NCBI GenBank assembly: GCA_017792405.1
Contig: CP051231.1
Location: 3,666,062 to 3,730,061, forward strand
DNA: 64,000 nucleotides
Direction: 5' to 3'
Source: Oceanicola sp.
GTDB lineage: Bacteria; Pseudomonadota; Alphaproteobacteria; Rhodobacterales; Rhodobacteraceae
The notes below the pieces were generated by a model, which was not told the origin of the DNA, did not search any database, and saw only the letters and a program-made list of their open reading frames with translations. Below are positions 53,097 through 62,673 of the stretch, one piece after another. Position 1 is the first letter of the stretch. Every line of letters starts with the position of its first letter. The position numbers and the translations under genes were made by a program.

Positions 53097-55352
53097 TTAT
53101 CCGATCTTGGCTGCCGCAAGCACGGCCATGTTGAGAATGTCGCTCGCGGTGGAGGTTGTCGAGCAAATCTGGATCGACTTGTCGATGCCAGTGAGGATCG
53201 GGCCGATCACGGTAGCACCTGCCATCTCCTGCATCAGTTTCGTGGAAATCGAGGCGGAATGACGGGCCGGCACCACGAGTACGTTGGCTGGTCCGGTTAG
53301 ACGGCAGAACGGATAGTTGGCCATCTGGTCGCGGTTCATCGCCACGTCGACCGTCATTTCGCCGTCATACTCAAAGTCCACTGCCCGGCGATCAAGAACT
53401 TGCGGCGCGAGATGCATCTTTTCCGCCCGTTCCGACACCGGATATCCGAAGGTCGAGAACGAGAGAAACGCGACACGGGGTTCCAAGCCGAGGGAGCGCG
53501 CCACCGCGACACCGCGCTCTGCGATGTTGGCCAAGTCTTCTTCGTCTGGCCACTCGTGCACCAGAGTGTCCCCGATCAAAACGATCCGCCCTCGGTGGAG
53601 CAGGGCCGTCACAGCCACCGCTCCAGATTCGGGCGTGACGTCGAAGACGTTGCCAACCAGTTGCAACGCGTGAGCTGACTTGCGGGTCGCGCCTGTTACC
53701 AGCCCGTCACCGTGGCCGTGGGCCAGCATGAGCGCACCGAACACGTGGCGATCCCGGGCGGCGAGGCGGTGAACGTCTTGCCGGTCGATGCCGCGGCGCT
53801 GCAGGCGCGAATAGAGAAAGTCTTTGTAGTGATCGAGATGCACGGTGTTCGCAGCATTCACCACCTCCAGCTCACGGACAGCATCGCCAAGCCCAGCCCC
53901 CTCAAGCCGTTCCTTCACATCTTCTGCACGACCGACAATGAGCGCCTTGCCACATCCCTGCCGCTGATAAGCTACAGCGGCGCGGAGCACGCGCACGTCA
54001 TCGCCCTCGGCAAAGATCATCCGGGCCTGTGCGTTGCGGGCGCGCGCATGGATTGACCGTAGGATCGAGGCGGTCGGGTCCATCCGGGCCTTCAGGTTGG
54101 CCTCGTAGGTATCCATGTCGACGATTGGGCGGCGGGCGACGCCAGTATCCATGCCCGCGCGTGCGACGGCGGGCGGGACGATGTGGATGAGGCGCGGGTC
54201 GAAGGGGGTGGGGATGATGTAGTCGCGGCCGAAGGAGAGCTTGCGGCCATAGGCCATTGCCACTTCATCGGGAACGTCTGCGCGGGCGAGCTCGGCCAGC
54301 GCCTCGGCGCAAGCGATCTTCATCTCGTCGTTGATGGCTCGGGCGTGAATGTCGAGAGCGCCGCGGAAGAGATAGGGAAAGCCGAGGACGTTGTTCACCT
54401 GGTTGGGATAGTCGCTGCGCCCGGTGGCGACGATGGCATCGGGGCGTACCTCATGGGCCTCTTCTGGGGTGATCTCGGGATCGGGGTTGGCCATTGCGAA
54501 GATGACCGGGTTCTCGGCCATGCTCATCACCATTTCCTGAGTCACCGCGCCCTTGGCGGAAACGCCGAGAAACACGTCTGCCCCCACCATAGCCTCCTTC
54601 AGCTCGCGCAGGTCGGTCTTGACAGCGTGGGCCGATTTCCACTGGTTCATTCCCTCGGTACGGCCTTGGTAGATCACGCCCTTGGTGTCGCACATGATGC
54701 AGTTGTCATGCCGCGCGCCCATCGACTTGAGCAGCTCCAGGCAGGCGATGCCCGCCGCGCCGGCGCCGTTGAGCACGATGCGGACATCCTCGATCTTCTT
54801 GCCGGAGATGTGCAAGGCGTTGATGAGGCCGGCAGCGCAGATCACGGCGGTGCCGTGCTGGTCGTCGTGAAATACCGGAATATCCATCAACTCCTTGAGC
54901 TGCTGCTCTATGATGAAACACTCAGGCGCCTTAATGTCTTCTAGGTTGATGCCGCCGAAGGAGGGGCCCATCAACTTGACCGCGTTGATGAACTCCTGCG
55001 CGTCTTCGGTGTCGAGCTCGAGGTCGATCGAATCGACGTCGGCGAAGCGTTTGAAGAGCACGGCCTTGCCCTCCATCACCGGCTTGGAGGCCAGCGCACC
55101 GAGGTTGCCGAGGCCGAGGATCGCGGTTCCGTTTGAGATGACGGCCACCAGGTTGCCCTTGGAGGTGTAGTCGTATGCGGCGGCCGGGTTCTCGGCGATG
55201 GCCTCGACCGGCACAGCAACGCCGGGCGAATAGGCCAGCGAGAGGTCGCGCTGGGTGGTCATGGCCACCGTGGCATTGATCTCGAGCTTACCGGGGCGCG
55301 GCTCTAGATGGAAGCTCAGCGCCTCTTCGGGCGTGATACGAGATTTGGCCAT
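53097..55352 (-). CDS. maeB: malic enzyme fused to phosphotransacetylase domain
   Basis: NADP-type malic enzyme: malate to pyruvate, CO2 and NADPH. The 751-aa protein has the malic domain at about residues 10-160 (LSLAYSPGVAVPVEAI, SNGTAILGLGNLG), the NAD(P)-binding domain to about 420 (IVLNGAGAAGIACLELL), and a phosphotransacetylase-like domain at about 430-751 (LIVGRAEDVKERL, ALLHRGRIVLIGDTLVHEWP). That last domain regulates activity in related enzymes and is usually catalytically inactive. Its 5' half is markedly G/C-ending in codon use, the 3' half less so. Confidence 0.95.
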   Translation of the reverse strand: MAKSRITPEEALSFHLEPRPGKLEINATVAMTTQRDLSLAYSPGVAVPVEAIAENPAAAYDYTSKGNLVAVISNGTAILGLGNLGALASKPVMEGKAVLFKRFADVDSIDLELDTEDAQEFINAVKLMGPSFGGINLEDIKAPECFIIEQQLKELMDIPVFHDDQHGTAVICAAGLINALHISGKKIEDVRIVLNGAGAAGIACLELLKSMGARHDNCIMCDTKGVIYQGRTEGMNQWKSAHAVKTDLRELKEAMVGADVFLGVSAKGAVTQEMVMSMAENPVIFAMANPDPEITPEEAHEVRPDAIVATGRSDYPNQVNNVLGFPYLFRGALDIHARAINDEMKIACAEALAELARADVPDEVAMAYGRKLSFGRDYIIPTPFDPRLIHIVPPAVARAGMDTGVARRPIVDMDTYEANLKARMDPTASILRSIHARARNAQARMIFAEGDDVRVLRAAVAYQRQGCGKALIVGRAEDVKERLEGAGLGDAVRELEVVNAANTVHLDHYKDFLYSRLQRRGIDRQDVHRLAARDRHVFGALMLAHGHGDGLVTGATRKSAHALQLVGNVFDVTPESGAVAVTALLHRGRIVLIGDTLVHEWPDEEDLANIAERGVAVARSLGLEPRVAFLSFSTFGYPVSERAEKMHLAPQVLDRRAVDFEYDGEMTVDVAMNRDQMANYPFCRLTGPANVLVVPARHSASISTKLMQEMAGATVIGPILTGIDKSIQICSTTSTASDILNMAVLAAAKIG

Positions 55353-55466
55353 GTGTTTCCTCCTTGCGCCGTGCGTCTTAATCCGGCGGTGACGTGGCGT
55401 CCACCGGGGGTTTTTCCTCCCATGCGCTGGGGCTATGGTCCGCCAAATCAGCAGGCGGGGGCAAGT

Positions 55467-58106
55467 GTGAGTTCAGCAGCAGTCACACCGATGATGGCGC
55501 AATACCTGGAGATCAAGGCAGATCACCCGGGCGCGCTGCTGTTTTACCGAATGGGCGACTTCTACGAGATGTTCTTTGACGACGCAGTTGCGGCGGCAGA
55601 AGCACTCGATATCGTACTCACGAAGCGCGGCAAACACGATGGGGACGACATCCCGATGTGTGGTGTGCCGGTTCATGCCGCCGAGAGCTACCTGCTGACG
55701 CTCATTCGGAAGGGCTTTCGGGTTGCCGTATGTGAGCAGATGGAAAGCCCGGAAGAAGCCAAGAAACGCGGATATAAGGCTGTGGTACGTCGCGAGGTCG
55801 TGCGGTTGGTCACTCCCGGCACTTTGACTGAGGAAAGCCTGCTTGAGCCGCGCCGACACAACTACCTCGCTGCCTATGCAGATGTACGTGGGGAGGGCGC
55901 GTTGGCATGGGTCGACATTTCGACAGGGGCCTTTAGGGTCGTGCGCTGCGGGTCCGAGATGCTGGGGCCGCAACTGGCGCGACTGATGCCGCGCGAGGTG
56001 TTGCTGAGCGAGCGCTCAGAAGGTTTTTTGGCTGAAATAGTGTCTGATCTTGGTGGTGCACCCACTTTGGCCTCCGCAGAGAGCTTTGACAGCGAGAGCG
56101 GAAAAGCGCGGCTCTGCGTCGCCCTCGGGGTAAAGACGCTGGATGCCTTCGGCACCTTCGGGCGCGCAGATCTTGCAGCGCTCGGCGCAATCGTCGCCTA
56201 TTTGGAACTCACCCAAAAGGGCCAACTGCCGCTACTGCGCCCTCCGGTGTCTGAGGACATGGGCGGGGTCATGCAGATCGACGCCGCCACCCGGCGAAAT
56301 CTTGAGCTGACCCGCAGTCTGAGCGGGGGCCGCGAAGGGAGCCTGATCGCCGCAGTCGACCGAACGCTTACCGCTGGCGGTGGTCGTTTGCTCGAACGGC
56401 GTATTTCTTCGCCGTCCCGTAAATTGTCAGAAGTCCAACGACGCCTCGACACGGTCCAATGGGCGACGGATGCCGGGCGGCGAGAGCCGCTACGCGACTT
56501 GCTTCGCCGCGTGCCTGATATGGACAGGGCACTCTCGCGATTGGCACTCGACCGGGGCGGGCCGCGCGATTTGGCTGCCGTCCGAAACGGGCTGGCACAG
56601 GCTGAATTGCTGGCCTCGTCGCTAATCGGCGAGTTGCCGGAACTTGTGACCGAGGCCGCAGACGCCCTCCGAGGGCATACAAAGCTGGCTGATTTGCTGG
56701 ATGCAGCGTTGGTCGCGGAACCGCCATTGCTGGCGCGCGACGGTGGGTTCATTGCCACCGGTTACAATGCCGAGCTGGACGAGGCTCGCACCCTCCGTGA
56801 TGAAGGTCGCGGTGTAATTGCGCGAATGCAGGCGGAGTTCTCTGAACAGACGGGGGTATCCGCCCTCAAGATCAAGCATAACAACGTCCTTGGATACTTC
56901 ATCGAAACCACGGCAACACACGCCGACAAGATGATGAAGCCACCGCTTTCTGAGACCTTCATCCACCGCCAAACCACAGCCAACGCGATACGGTTCACGA
57001 CCGTGGAACTGAGCGAGCTTGAAACGCGGATTCTGAACGCAGCTGGTCGTTCATTGGAGATTGAGAAGCGTCTCTACTCGGACTTGAGGGAGGCTATTCT
57101 GGATGCATCTGCCAACGTGAGCGGGGCGGCGCGGGCTATTGCAGAACTCGATCTGGCTTGTGCACTTGCTGATCTGGCCAGCGGGGAAGGGTGGGTCCGA
57201 CCGGAAGTCGATGAAGGCCGTGCCTTTGAAGTCGAAGCTGGTCGCCACCCCGTAGTGGAAGCTGCGCTTCGTCGTGAGGGCGGTCAATCCTTCGTAGCGA
57301 ACGACTGTGGTTTGTCTGATGGTTCGGACGGCGCGCACATCTGGTTGCTGACCGGACCGAATATGGCAGGTAAGTCGACCTTCCTCCGTCAGAACGCGCT
57401 GATCGCTCTCCTCGCACAAGCTGGAAGCTTCGTACCGGCGAAACGCGCGCATGTTGGTATTGTCTCAAGCCTGTTCTCAAGGGTTGGAGCTGCGGATGAC
57501 CTCGCGCGCGGCCGCTCGACCTTCATGGTTGAGATGGTCGAAACCGCCGCAATCCTGAACCAGGCCGACGACCGGAGCCTGGTGATTCTGGACGAGATTG
57601 GTCGGGGAACTGCAACCTATGACGGTCTTTCCATTGCTTGGGCGGTAATGGAGCACCTGCATGACGTAAATCGGTCTCGGGCTCTCTTCGCGACACATTA
57701 CCATGAGATGACAGCGCTGAGCGCCAAGCTCGAAGGCGCAGAAAATGCAACCGTGGCTGTGAAGGAGTGGGAGGGAGACGTTATCTTCCTCCACGAGGTG
57801 AGGATGGGTGCGGCAGAAGCGAGCTATGGCGTTCAGGTCGCGAAGTTGGCCGGGCTTCCGGAAGCAGTGGTTTCGCGCGCTAGGATGGTCTTGGAGCAAT
57901 TGGAAAAAGGTGAACGGGAAGGTGGCGACAAGTCAAAGCTCATCGATGATCTGCCGCTCTTCGCCGCAATGCCGAAACAGTCTGCATTGCCGAAGACAGC
58001 TGAACAGAACGCGCTCAAAGAAAAGCTCGCCGAGGTTCTACCCGACGAGCTGACGCCTCGAGAGGCGCTTGAGGTTATCTATGAGTTAAAGCGATTGGCC
58101 GACTGA
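55467..58106 (+). CDS. mutS: DNA mismatch repair protein MutS
   Basis: Recognises base mismatches as a dimer. The 879-aa protein shows the mismatch-recognition motif LLFYRMGDFYEMFFDDAV (Phe-X-Glu in FYEMF), a connector and clamp region, and the C-terminal ATPase with Walker A LTGPNMAGKSTFLRQ. Walker B SLVILDEIGRGTATYDG and ALFATHYHEMT follow. The start is uncertain: GTG at 55467 gives VSSAAVTPMMAQYLE, close to family starts; ATG at 55422 adds 15 residues. It is divergent from maeB by 114 bases. Confidence 0.95.
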   Translation: MSSAAVTPMMAQYLEIKADHPGALLFYRMGDFYEMFFDDAVAAAEALDIVLTKRGKHDGDDIPMCGVPVHAAESYLLTLIRKGFRVAVCEQMESPEEAKKRGYKAVVRREVVRLVTPGTLTEESLLEPRRHNYLAAYADVRGEGALAWVDISTGAFRVVRCGSEMLGPQLARLMPREVLLSERSEGFLAEIVSDLGGAPTLASAESFDSESGKARLCVALGVKTLDAFGTFGRADLAALGAIVAYLELTQKGQLPLLRPPVSEDMGGVMQIDAATRRNLELTRSLSGGREGSLIAAVDRTLTAGGGRLLERRISSPSRKLSEVQRRLDTVQWATDAGRREPLRDLLRRVPDMDRALSRLALDRGGPRDLAAVRNGLAQAELLASSLIGELPELVTEAADALRGHTKLADLLDAALVAEPPLLARDGGFIATGYNAELDEARTLRDEGRGVIARMQAEFSEQTGVSALKIKHNNVLGYFIETTATHADKMMKPPLSETFIHRQTTANAIRFTTVELSELETRILNAAGRSLEIEKRLYSDLREAILDASANVSGAARAIAELDLACALADLASGEGWVRPEVDEGRAFEVEAGRHPVVEAALRREGGQSFVANDCGLSDGSDGAHIWLLTGPNMAGKSTFLRQNALIALLAQAGSFVPAKRAHVGIVSSLFSRVGAADDLARGRSTFMVEMVETAAILNQADDRSLVILDEIGRGTATYDGLSIAWAVMEHLHDVNRSRALFATHYHEMTALSAKLEGAENATVAVKEWEGDVIFLHEVRMGAAEASYGVQVAKLAGLPEAVVSRARMVLEQLEKGEREGGDKSKLIDDLPLFAAMPKQSALPKTAEQNALKEKLAEVLPDELTPREALEVIYELKRLAD

Positions 58107-58128
58107 CATATCGGGCGCGACACAAGGG

Positions 58129-58680
58129 TTAACCGGGGTTGGAGCTCACACCAACCTGTGCTGGGCGCAAGAGGCGATCGTAGAGCATGAAACCCTCGGC
58201 AGCGACCTGAATGATATCGCCCTGCTTGGTATCGGGCAGAGGAGCCTCGAACATCGCTTGGTGCAGCTGCGGGTCGAACTTGTCGCCTACTTCTGGAGAA
58301 ATACGGCTGATGCCATGTTTTTCGAAGATGTTCAGCAATTCGCGCATGGTCAGCTCAACACCCTCCATCAGGGCAGACATGCTCTCGCTGCGTCCCTCAT
58401 GGTCGCCCGCCGCGTCGAGCGCGCGCTTTAAGTTGTCGTAAACCGGCAGCATATCACGGGCGAGCTTGGAGCCGCCGTATTGCTCTGCTTCCCGGCGATC
58501 ACGTTCACCGCGCTTGCGGGCGTTTTCAGCATCCGCCAATGCGCGCATGAACCGGTCACGCATTTCATCCCGCTCAGCGCGGAGGATCGCGAGCTCGTCC
58601 AATTCCACCGCCTCGCCGTCTTCATCGGCGAGCGCGTCGATGTCGATGAGTTCTTCGGGTTCCTGCTTCGGATCTGCCAT
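58129..58680 (-). CDS. grpE: nucleotide exchange factor GrpE
   Basis: Releases ADP from DnaK during chaperone cycles. The 183-aa protein has an acidic N-terminus (EPEELIDIDALADEDGEAV) and a long coiled coil (ILRAERDEMRDRFMRALADAENARKR). A beta domain includes ILPVYDNL-like MLPVYDNLKRALDAA and HGISRISPEVGDKFDPQLHQAM. It starts 3 bases after hrcA on the same strand, forming a heat-shock operon. Confidence 0.95.
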   Translation of the reverse strand: MADPKQEPEELIDIDALADEDGEAVELDELAILRAERDEMRDRFMRALADAENARKRGERDRREAEQYGGSKLARDMLPVYDNLKRALDAAGDHEGRSESMSALMEGVELTMRELLNIFEKHGISRISPEVGDKFDPQLHQAMFEAPLPDTKQGDIIQVAAEGFMLYDRLLRPAQVGVSSNPG

Positions 58681-58683
58681 GTC

Positions 58684-59751
58684 TTACCCTTTGCCTCGAT
58701 CCGCGATCAGCTTTCCGACAAGCTGCGCGGTATAATCCACGATTGGAACGATCCGGCCGTAGTTGAGCCGCGTCGGCCCGATCACGCCTACAGCACCGAT
58801 GATCTTCCGGTCGGCATTCATATAAGGAGAAACCACCAAAGATGAACCCGAAAGTGAGAACAGCTTGTTCTCGGAGCCGATAAAAATGCGTACACCCTCA
58901 CCCTCGTCGGTGAGTTCGAGGAACTCTGCGATATCCCGTTTTCTCTCTAGGTCATCGAACAGAGTCCGTATGCGGTCCAGTTCCTCTGGCTCCGACTCGG
59001 CCAGCAGGTTTGCGCGGCCACGGACCACGAGGCGTTCATGCGGCTCGCCTTGCGCCTCCCAAATCGCGGTTCCCTCGGCAACAAGTTCTGCCGCCAGGGC
59101 ATCGATCTCCTGCCGACGTTGGCCAATCTGCCGTTGAATTACTCCACGCATCTCTGAAAGAGAGTGCCCCTCTGCGAAGGAGTTGAGAAAGTTGGCTGCC
59201 TCTCTCATGGAAGAGGGGGTTTGGCCGGGCGGCGGGGTAAAGATCCGGTTCTCTACATGACCATCCGAGAAAACCAGAACCACAAGGGCCCGCTCCGGCC
59301 CGAGCTGAACAAACTCGATGTGTTTGATTTCAGCCTCATGCTTGGGCGCCAGAACGAGGCTGGCAACTTGCGTGGTTCCCGAAAGCGCTGACCCGACGCG
59401 AGAGAGAAGAGTGGAAACATCTGAAGAGCTCGTGCCGAGGGTGGCATCAATCTTCTCACGGTCTTCCGCACCCAGATCGCGCACTTCGAGCAATCCATCG
59501 ACAAACATGCGCAAGCCCTGCTGAGTCGGCACCCGGCCCGCGCTCACATGGGGGCTATTCAAGAGCCCAAGATACTCCAGGTCCTGCATGACATTTCGGA
59601 TTGTCGCGGCAGAGACCTTCTCCTCCAGCACACGGGTGAGCGTTCGGGAGCCAACAGGCTCACCTGTTGCCAGATAGCTTTCGACCACGCGGCGGAAGAC
59701 CTCGCGGGAGCGATCGTTCATCTCTTCCAGAAGTTTTCCAGCGTCATTCAT
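58684..59751 (-). CDS. hrcA: heat-inducible transcription repressor HrcA
   Basis: Represses CIRCE-controlled chaperone genes. The 355-aa protein has the winged-helix N-terminus (VFRRVVESYLATGEPVGSRTLTR, SAATIRNVMQDLEYLGLLNSPHVSAGRVPTQ; residues about 15-70) and a GAF-like C-terminal domain ending IGVIGPTRLNYGRIVPIVDYTAQL. ATG at 59751 is chosen over a longer frame that would run into the divergent gap. No CIRCE element is seen in front of it. Confidence 0.94.
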   Translation of the reverse strand: MNDAGKLLEEMNDRSREVFRRVVESYLATGEPVGSRTLTRVLEEKVSAATIRNVMQDLEYLGLLNSPHVSAGRVPTQQGLRMFVDGLLEVRDLGAEDREKIDATLGTSSSDVSTLLSRVGSALSGTTQVASLVLAPKHEAEIKHIEFVQLGPERALVVLVFSDGHVENRIFTPPPGQTPSSMREAANFLNSFAEGHSLSEMRGVIQRQIGQRRQEIDALAAELVAEGTAIWEAQGEPHERLVVRGRANLLAESEPEELDRIRTLFDDLERKRDIAEFLELTDEGEGVRIFIGSENKLFSLSGSSLVVSPYMNADRKIIGAVGVIGPTRLNYGRIVPIVDYTAQLVGKLIADRGKG

Positions 59752-59758
59752 GGGGTTT

Positions 59759-59787
59759 AGATAGGGACGCAGCACAGGAAACGTCAA
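59759..59787 (-). promoter_or_regulatory. possible heat-shock or housekeeping promoter of hrcA-grpE
   Basis: On the minus strand, TTGACG (59782-59787) and CCTATCT (59759-59765) lie in the divergent gap. CCTATCT matches the alphaproteobacterial RpoH -10 form CYTATNT. The gap from TTG is about 19 bases, slightly long for RpoH; TTGACG with a 17-base spacer to CTATCT would also serve sigma70. It is close to the start codon, so the leader would be very short. Confidence 0.35.
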
Positions 59788-59848
59788 TCTTGCTTGCGTC
59801 CGCTGGCCGGCGGGGCCAAGACGGGGCAACCCATGAGGAGGACTGAAC

Positions 59849-60562
59849 ATGCGCCCTTCCGGCCGCGCCCTTGGCGATATGCGCCCGATCGAAATTGAAA
59901 CTGAAGTCACGCGCTATGCGGAAGGCTCATGCTTGATCAAATGCGGCGAGACTCACGTCATTTGTACGGCGACAGTGGAGGAGCGTGTTCCGCCATTCCT
60001 GAAGAACAGCGGCAAAGGTTGGGTGACAGCTGAGTATGGCATGCTACCGCGGGCGACCCACAGCCGTATGCGCCGTGAAGCCAAGAATGGTCAAAGCGGA
60101 AGAACACAGGAAATTCAGCGACTTATTGGTCGTTCGCTCCGTGCTGGAGTTGATTTTCAGGCGCTAGGCGAGCGTCAGATTCAAATCGACTGTGATGTGA
60201 TCCAGGCTGACGGAGGAACGCGCTGCGCCTCCATCACCGGTGGCTGGGTCGCACTGAGTCTTGCGGTCAAAAAGCTCATGGCAGCCGGTCTGGTAAAGAC
60301 CAATCCGATCCTCGATCATGTCGCCGCCGTCAGTTGCGGGATCTACGCGGGCCAACCGGTAGTGGACCTCGATTATGCGGAAGACAGCGAAGCGGGCACC
60401 GATGGCAATTTCGTGATGACCGGCTCCGGCAAACTGATTGAGGTTCAGGCAAGCGCAGAAGGTGCAACTTTTGCGCGTTCTGAGTTGGACGCGTTGATGG
60501 ACCTCGCCGAGGCGGGGGTTGCTGAGTTGGTAGCAGCGCAAAAGTCCGCCGTGGAGGGGTAG
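59849..60562 (+). CDS. rph: ribonuclease PH
   Basis: Phosphorolytic 3' exonuclease that trims tRNA precursors. The 237-aa protein opens [18 protein letters not shown] and has [57 protein letters not shown] and [18 protein letters not shown], all RNase PH landmarks. Strong GGAGG lies before the ATG. Its stop is 3 bases before the TTG start of rdgB; order rph-rdgB-hemW. Confidence 0.96.
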   Translation: MRPSGRALGDMRPIEIETEVTRYAEGSCLIKCGETHVICTATVEERVPPFLKNSGKGWVTAEYGMLPRATHSRMRREAKNGQSGRTQEIQRLIGRSLRAGVDFQALGERQIQIDCDVIQADGGTRCASITGGWVALSLAVKKLMAAGLVKTNPILDHVAAVSCGIYAGQPVVDLDYAEDSEAGTDGNFVMTGSGKLIEVQASAEGATFARSELDALMDLAEAGVAELVAAQKSAVEG

Positions 60563-60565
60563 TAG

Positions 60566-61177
60566 TTGCGCAAGTTTGACGACAACAAGCTGGTTATCGC
60601 GACCCACAATGCTGGAAAGCTGCGGGAGATGTCTACTCTCTTGGCTCCTTTTGACGTTGAAGTTGTGAGCGCGGGTTCGCTTGGTTTGGAAGAACCTGAA
60701 GAGACGGAAACCACCTTTGTCGGCAACGCGCGTATCAAAGCGCACTTTGCTACCAAGGCATCCAACCTGCCCGCCCTCGCGGACGACAGCGGCATTGAGG
60801 TGGATTCCCTCGGCGGCAAACCTGGTGTCTTTACTGCCGACTGGGCCGAAACACCGAGTGGCAGAGATTTCGATCTCGCGATGACCAAGGTCTGGGAGGA
60901 ATGTGAGAGTATCTCTGCTCCCGAGCCACGATTGGCGAGGTTCAAAGCCACGCTCTGCTTGGCGTGGCCTGACGGGCATGACGAAGTGTTTGAGGGCGTG
61001 GCAGAGGGCCAGCTCGTTTGGCCAATGCGCGGTGATCGCGGCTTTGGGTTTGATCCCATGTTCCTACCGGAAGGCCAGAAACTGACCTTTGGCGAGATGG
61101 CGCCCGAGCAGAAGGCGCCGCTCGCGCATCGAACCAAAGCTTTCGACAAGCTCGTTGCAGGTTGCTTTGCTCGCTGA
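60566..61177 (+). CDS. rdgB: dITP/XTP pyrophosphatase (RdgB/HAM1)
   Basis: Removes non-canonical purine nucleotides (dITP, XTP) from the pool. The 203-aa protein has LVIATHNAGKLREM (residues 8-21), EETETTFVGNARIKA, LADDSGIEVDSLGG and the C-terminal GDRGFGFDPMFLPEG and FGEMAPEQKAPLAHRTKAF. The start is a TTG preceded by GGAGG 8 bases upstream. Confidence 0.95.
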   Translation: MRKFDDNKLVIATHNAGKLREMSTLLAPFDVEVVSAGSLGLEEPEETETTFVGNARIKAHFATKASNLPALADDSGIEVDSLGGKPGVFTADWAETPSGRDFDLAMTKVWEECESISAPEPRLARFKATLCLAWPDGHDEVFEGVAEGQLVWPMRGDRGFGFDPMFLPEGQKLTFGEMAPEQKAPLAHRTKAFDKLVAGCFAR

Positions 61178-62318
61178 CTGGCAGCACGGCGGATTCGGCC
61201 TGTATATCCACTGGCCGTTCTGCGCCGCCAAGTGCCCATACTGCGACTTCAACTCACATGTGTCCTCAAGGATCGATCACGCCGCATGGCGGGAAGCCTA
61301 TCTGCGAGAAATTGCCCGGATCGGAGCCGAAACCGAAGGGCGAGTGCTCAACTCTGTTTACTTCGGTGGTGGCACCCCCTCGCTCATGGAGCCCGATACG
61401 GTGGCTGCAATCCTTGCCGAGATCGGTCATTATTGGCCTAAAGCCAACGATATCGAGATAACACTCGAGGCAAACCCTTCCTCAGTCGAAGCTCGGCGTC
61501 TTGCAGGCTATGCAGAGGCCGGCGTTAACCGGGTGTCCCTTGGGGTACAGTCCCTTCGCGACGATGACCTTCGGGCGCTGGGAAGGCTGCATGATGTAGC
61601 GCAGGCCAAGACTGCGATCGCAGTGGCAAAGTCTCATTTCAACCGTGTGAGTTTTGATTTGATCTATGCCCGGCAGCATCAGACCTTCGATGCATGGAGG
61701 GAAGAACTAGATGAGGCGCTTGAGCTCTCTGCAGATCATCTCTCGCTCTATCAGCTGACCATCGAACCCGGCACCGCATTCGGTGATCGCTATGCTGTCG
61801 GAAAGCTCAGGGGGCTGCCTGATGACGACCTCGGTGCGGACATGTATGAGCTAACTCAAGAGATGACTTCTAGCGTTGGATTGTTAGCCTATGAAGTCTC
61901 TAACCATGCTAAAAAAGGGTCTGAGTCACGACATAATCTCATCTACTGGAGGTATGGCGACTATGTTGGTATCGGCCCTGGCGCGCATGGAAGACTCACA
62001 CTCGGTGGGCAAAAATTGGCGACGGTTGCATCAACATTGCCCTCGTCTTGGTTGGCAAAGCAGGCTGAGGGATCTGTAGAGTCGCGCGAGGTGATTTCTG
62101 GTGCCGAGCAGGCGTCCGAGTACCTCATGATGGGCCTACGGGTTACTGACGGCATTTCGCTTGAGCGATTTGAGGCTTTGGGTGGCGTAGCCCTCAGAAA
62201 GGTCAAACTTCGCGGCCTATTTAACGAAGGGCTCATAGTGTTGCAGGGAGACCGGATTCGGGCCACCCAACGCGGCAGAATGGTTCTAAACGCCGTGATC
62301 CGCGAGCTCATGGTGTAA
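61167..62318 (+). CDS. hemW: radical SAM heme chaperone HemW
   Basis: Binds heme and a 4Fe-4S cluster and inserts heme into respiratory proteins; once annotated as HemN-like coproporphyrinogen oxidase. The protein of about 383 aa begins near FGLYIHWPFC and has the radical-SAM cluster CAAKCPYC, a Gly-rich SVYFGGGTPSLM and SLGVQSLRDDDLRALGR. No ATG fits; TTG at 61167 with AGG upstream is a guess, TTG at 61155 an alternative. It overlaps the rdgB stop region by 11 bases. Confidence 0.9.
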   Translation: MLADWQHGGFGLYIHWPFCAAKCPYCDFNSHVSSRIDHAAWREAYLREIARIGAETEGRVLNSVYFGGGTPSLMEPDTVAAILAEIGHYWPKANDIEITLEANPSSVEARRLAGYAEAGVNRVSLGVQSLRDDDLRALGRLHDVAQAKTAIAVAKSHFNRVSFDLIYARQHQTFDAWREELDEALELSADHLSLYQLTIEPGTAFGDRYAVGKLRGLPDDDLGADMYELTQEMTSSVGLLAYEVSNHAKKGSESRHNLIYWRYGDYVGIGPGAHGRLTLGGQKLATVASTLPSSWLAKQAEGSVESREVISGAEQASEYLMMGLRVTDGISLERFEALGGVALRKVKLRGLFNEGLIVLQGDRIRATQRGRMVLNAVIRELMV

Positions 62319-62319
62319 C

Positions 62320-62673
62320 ATGCGTGCCCTGTGGGGACTCGCTGGATCCATCGCGCTTCTATTGGGCTTGCTAGGGGTGTTACTACCTTTGCTTCCGACT
62401 GTTCCGTTCGTTCTGCTGGCCGCGTTCTGCTTCGCCCGTTCGTCAGATCGGCTTCACCGCTGGCTCGTCAACCACCGATCCTTTGGGCCGATGATTGAGA
62501 ACTGGCAGAGTAAAGGCGCAATCAGCCGTTCAGCGAAAGTTGCCGCAACACTGTCGGTGGCATTGGTATTCAGCATCTCTGTTGGCTTTCAGCTTGCCCC
62601 AGAAATCCTGATTATTCAGGGCATTACCTTAAGCTGCGTTATGCTGTTTATCTGGACACGTCCAGAGGCGTAG
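62320..62673 (+). CDS. DUF454 family small membrane protein (YbaN-like)
   Basis: A 117-aa inner-membrane protein with an N-terminal double-helix hydrophobic block (SIALLLGLLGVLLPLLPTVP, residues 10-29), the conserved FARSSDRLHRWLVNH segment, and a C-terminal hydrophobic pair. Starts 1 base after the hemW stop. Its last 26 bases overlap the end of convergent parB. Function unknown. Confidence 0.87.
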   Translation: MRALWGLAGSIALLLGLLGVLLPLLPTVPFVLLAAFCFARSSDRLHRWLVNHRSFGPMIENWQSKGAISRSAKVAATLSVALVFSISVGFQLAPEILIIQGITLSCVMLFIWTRPEA

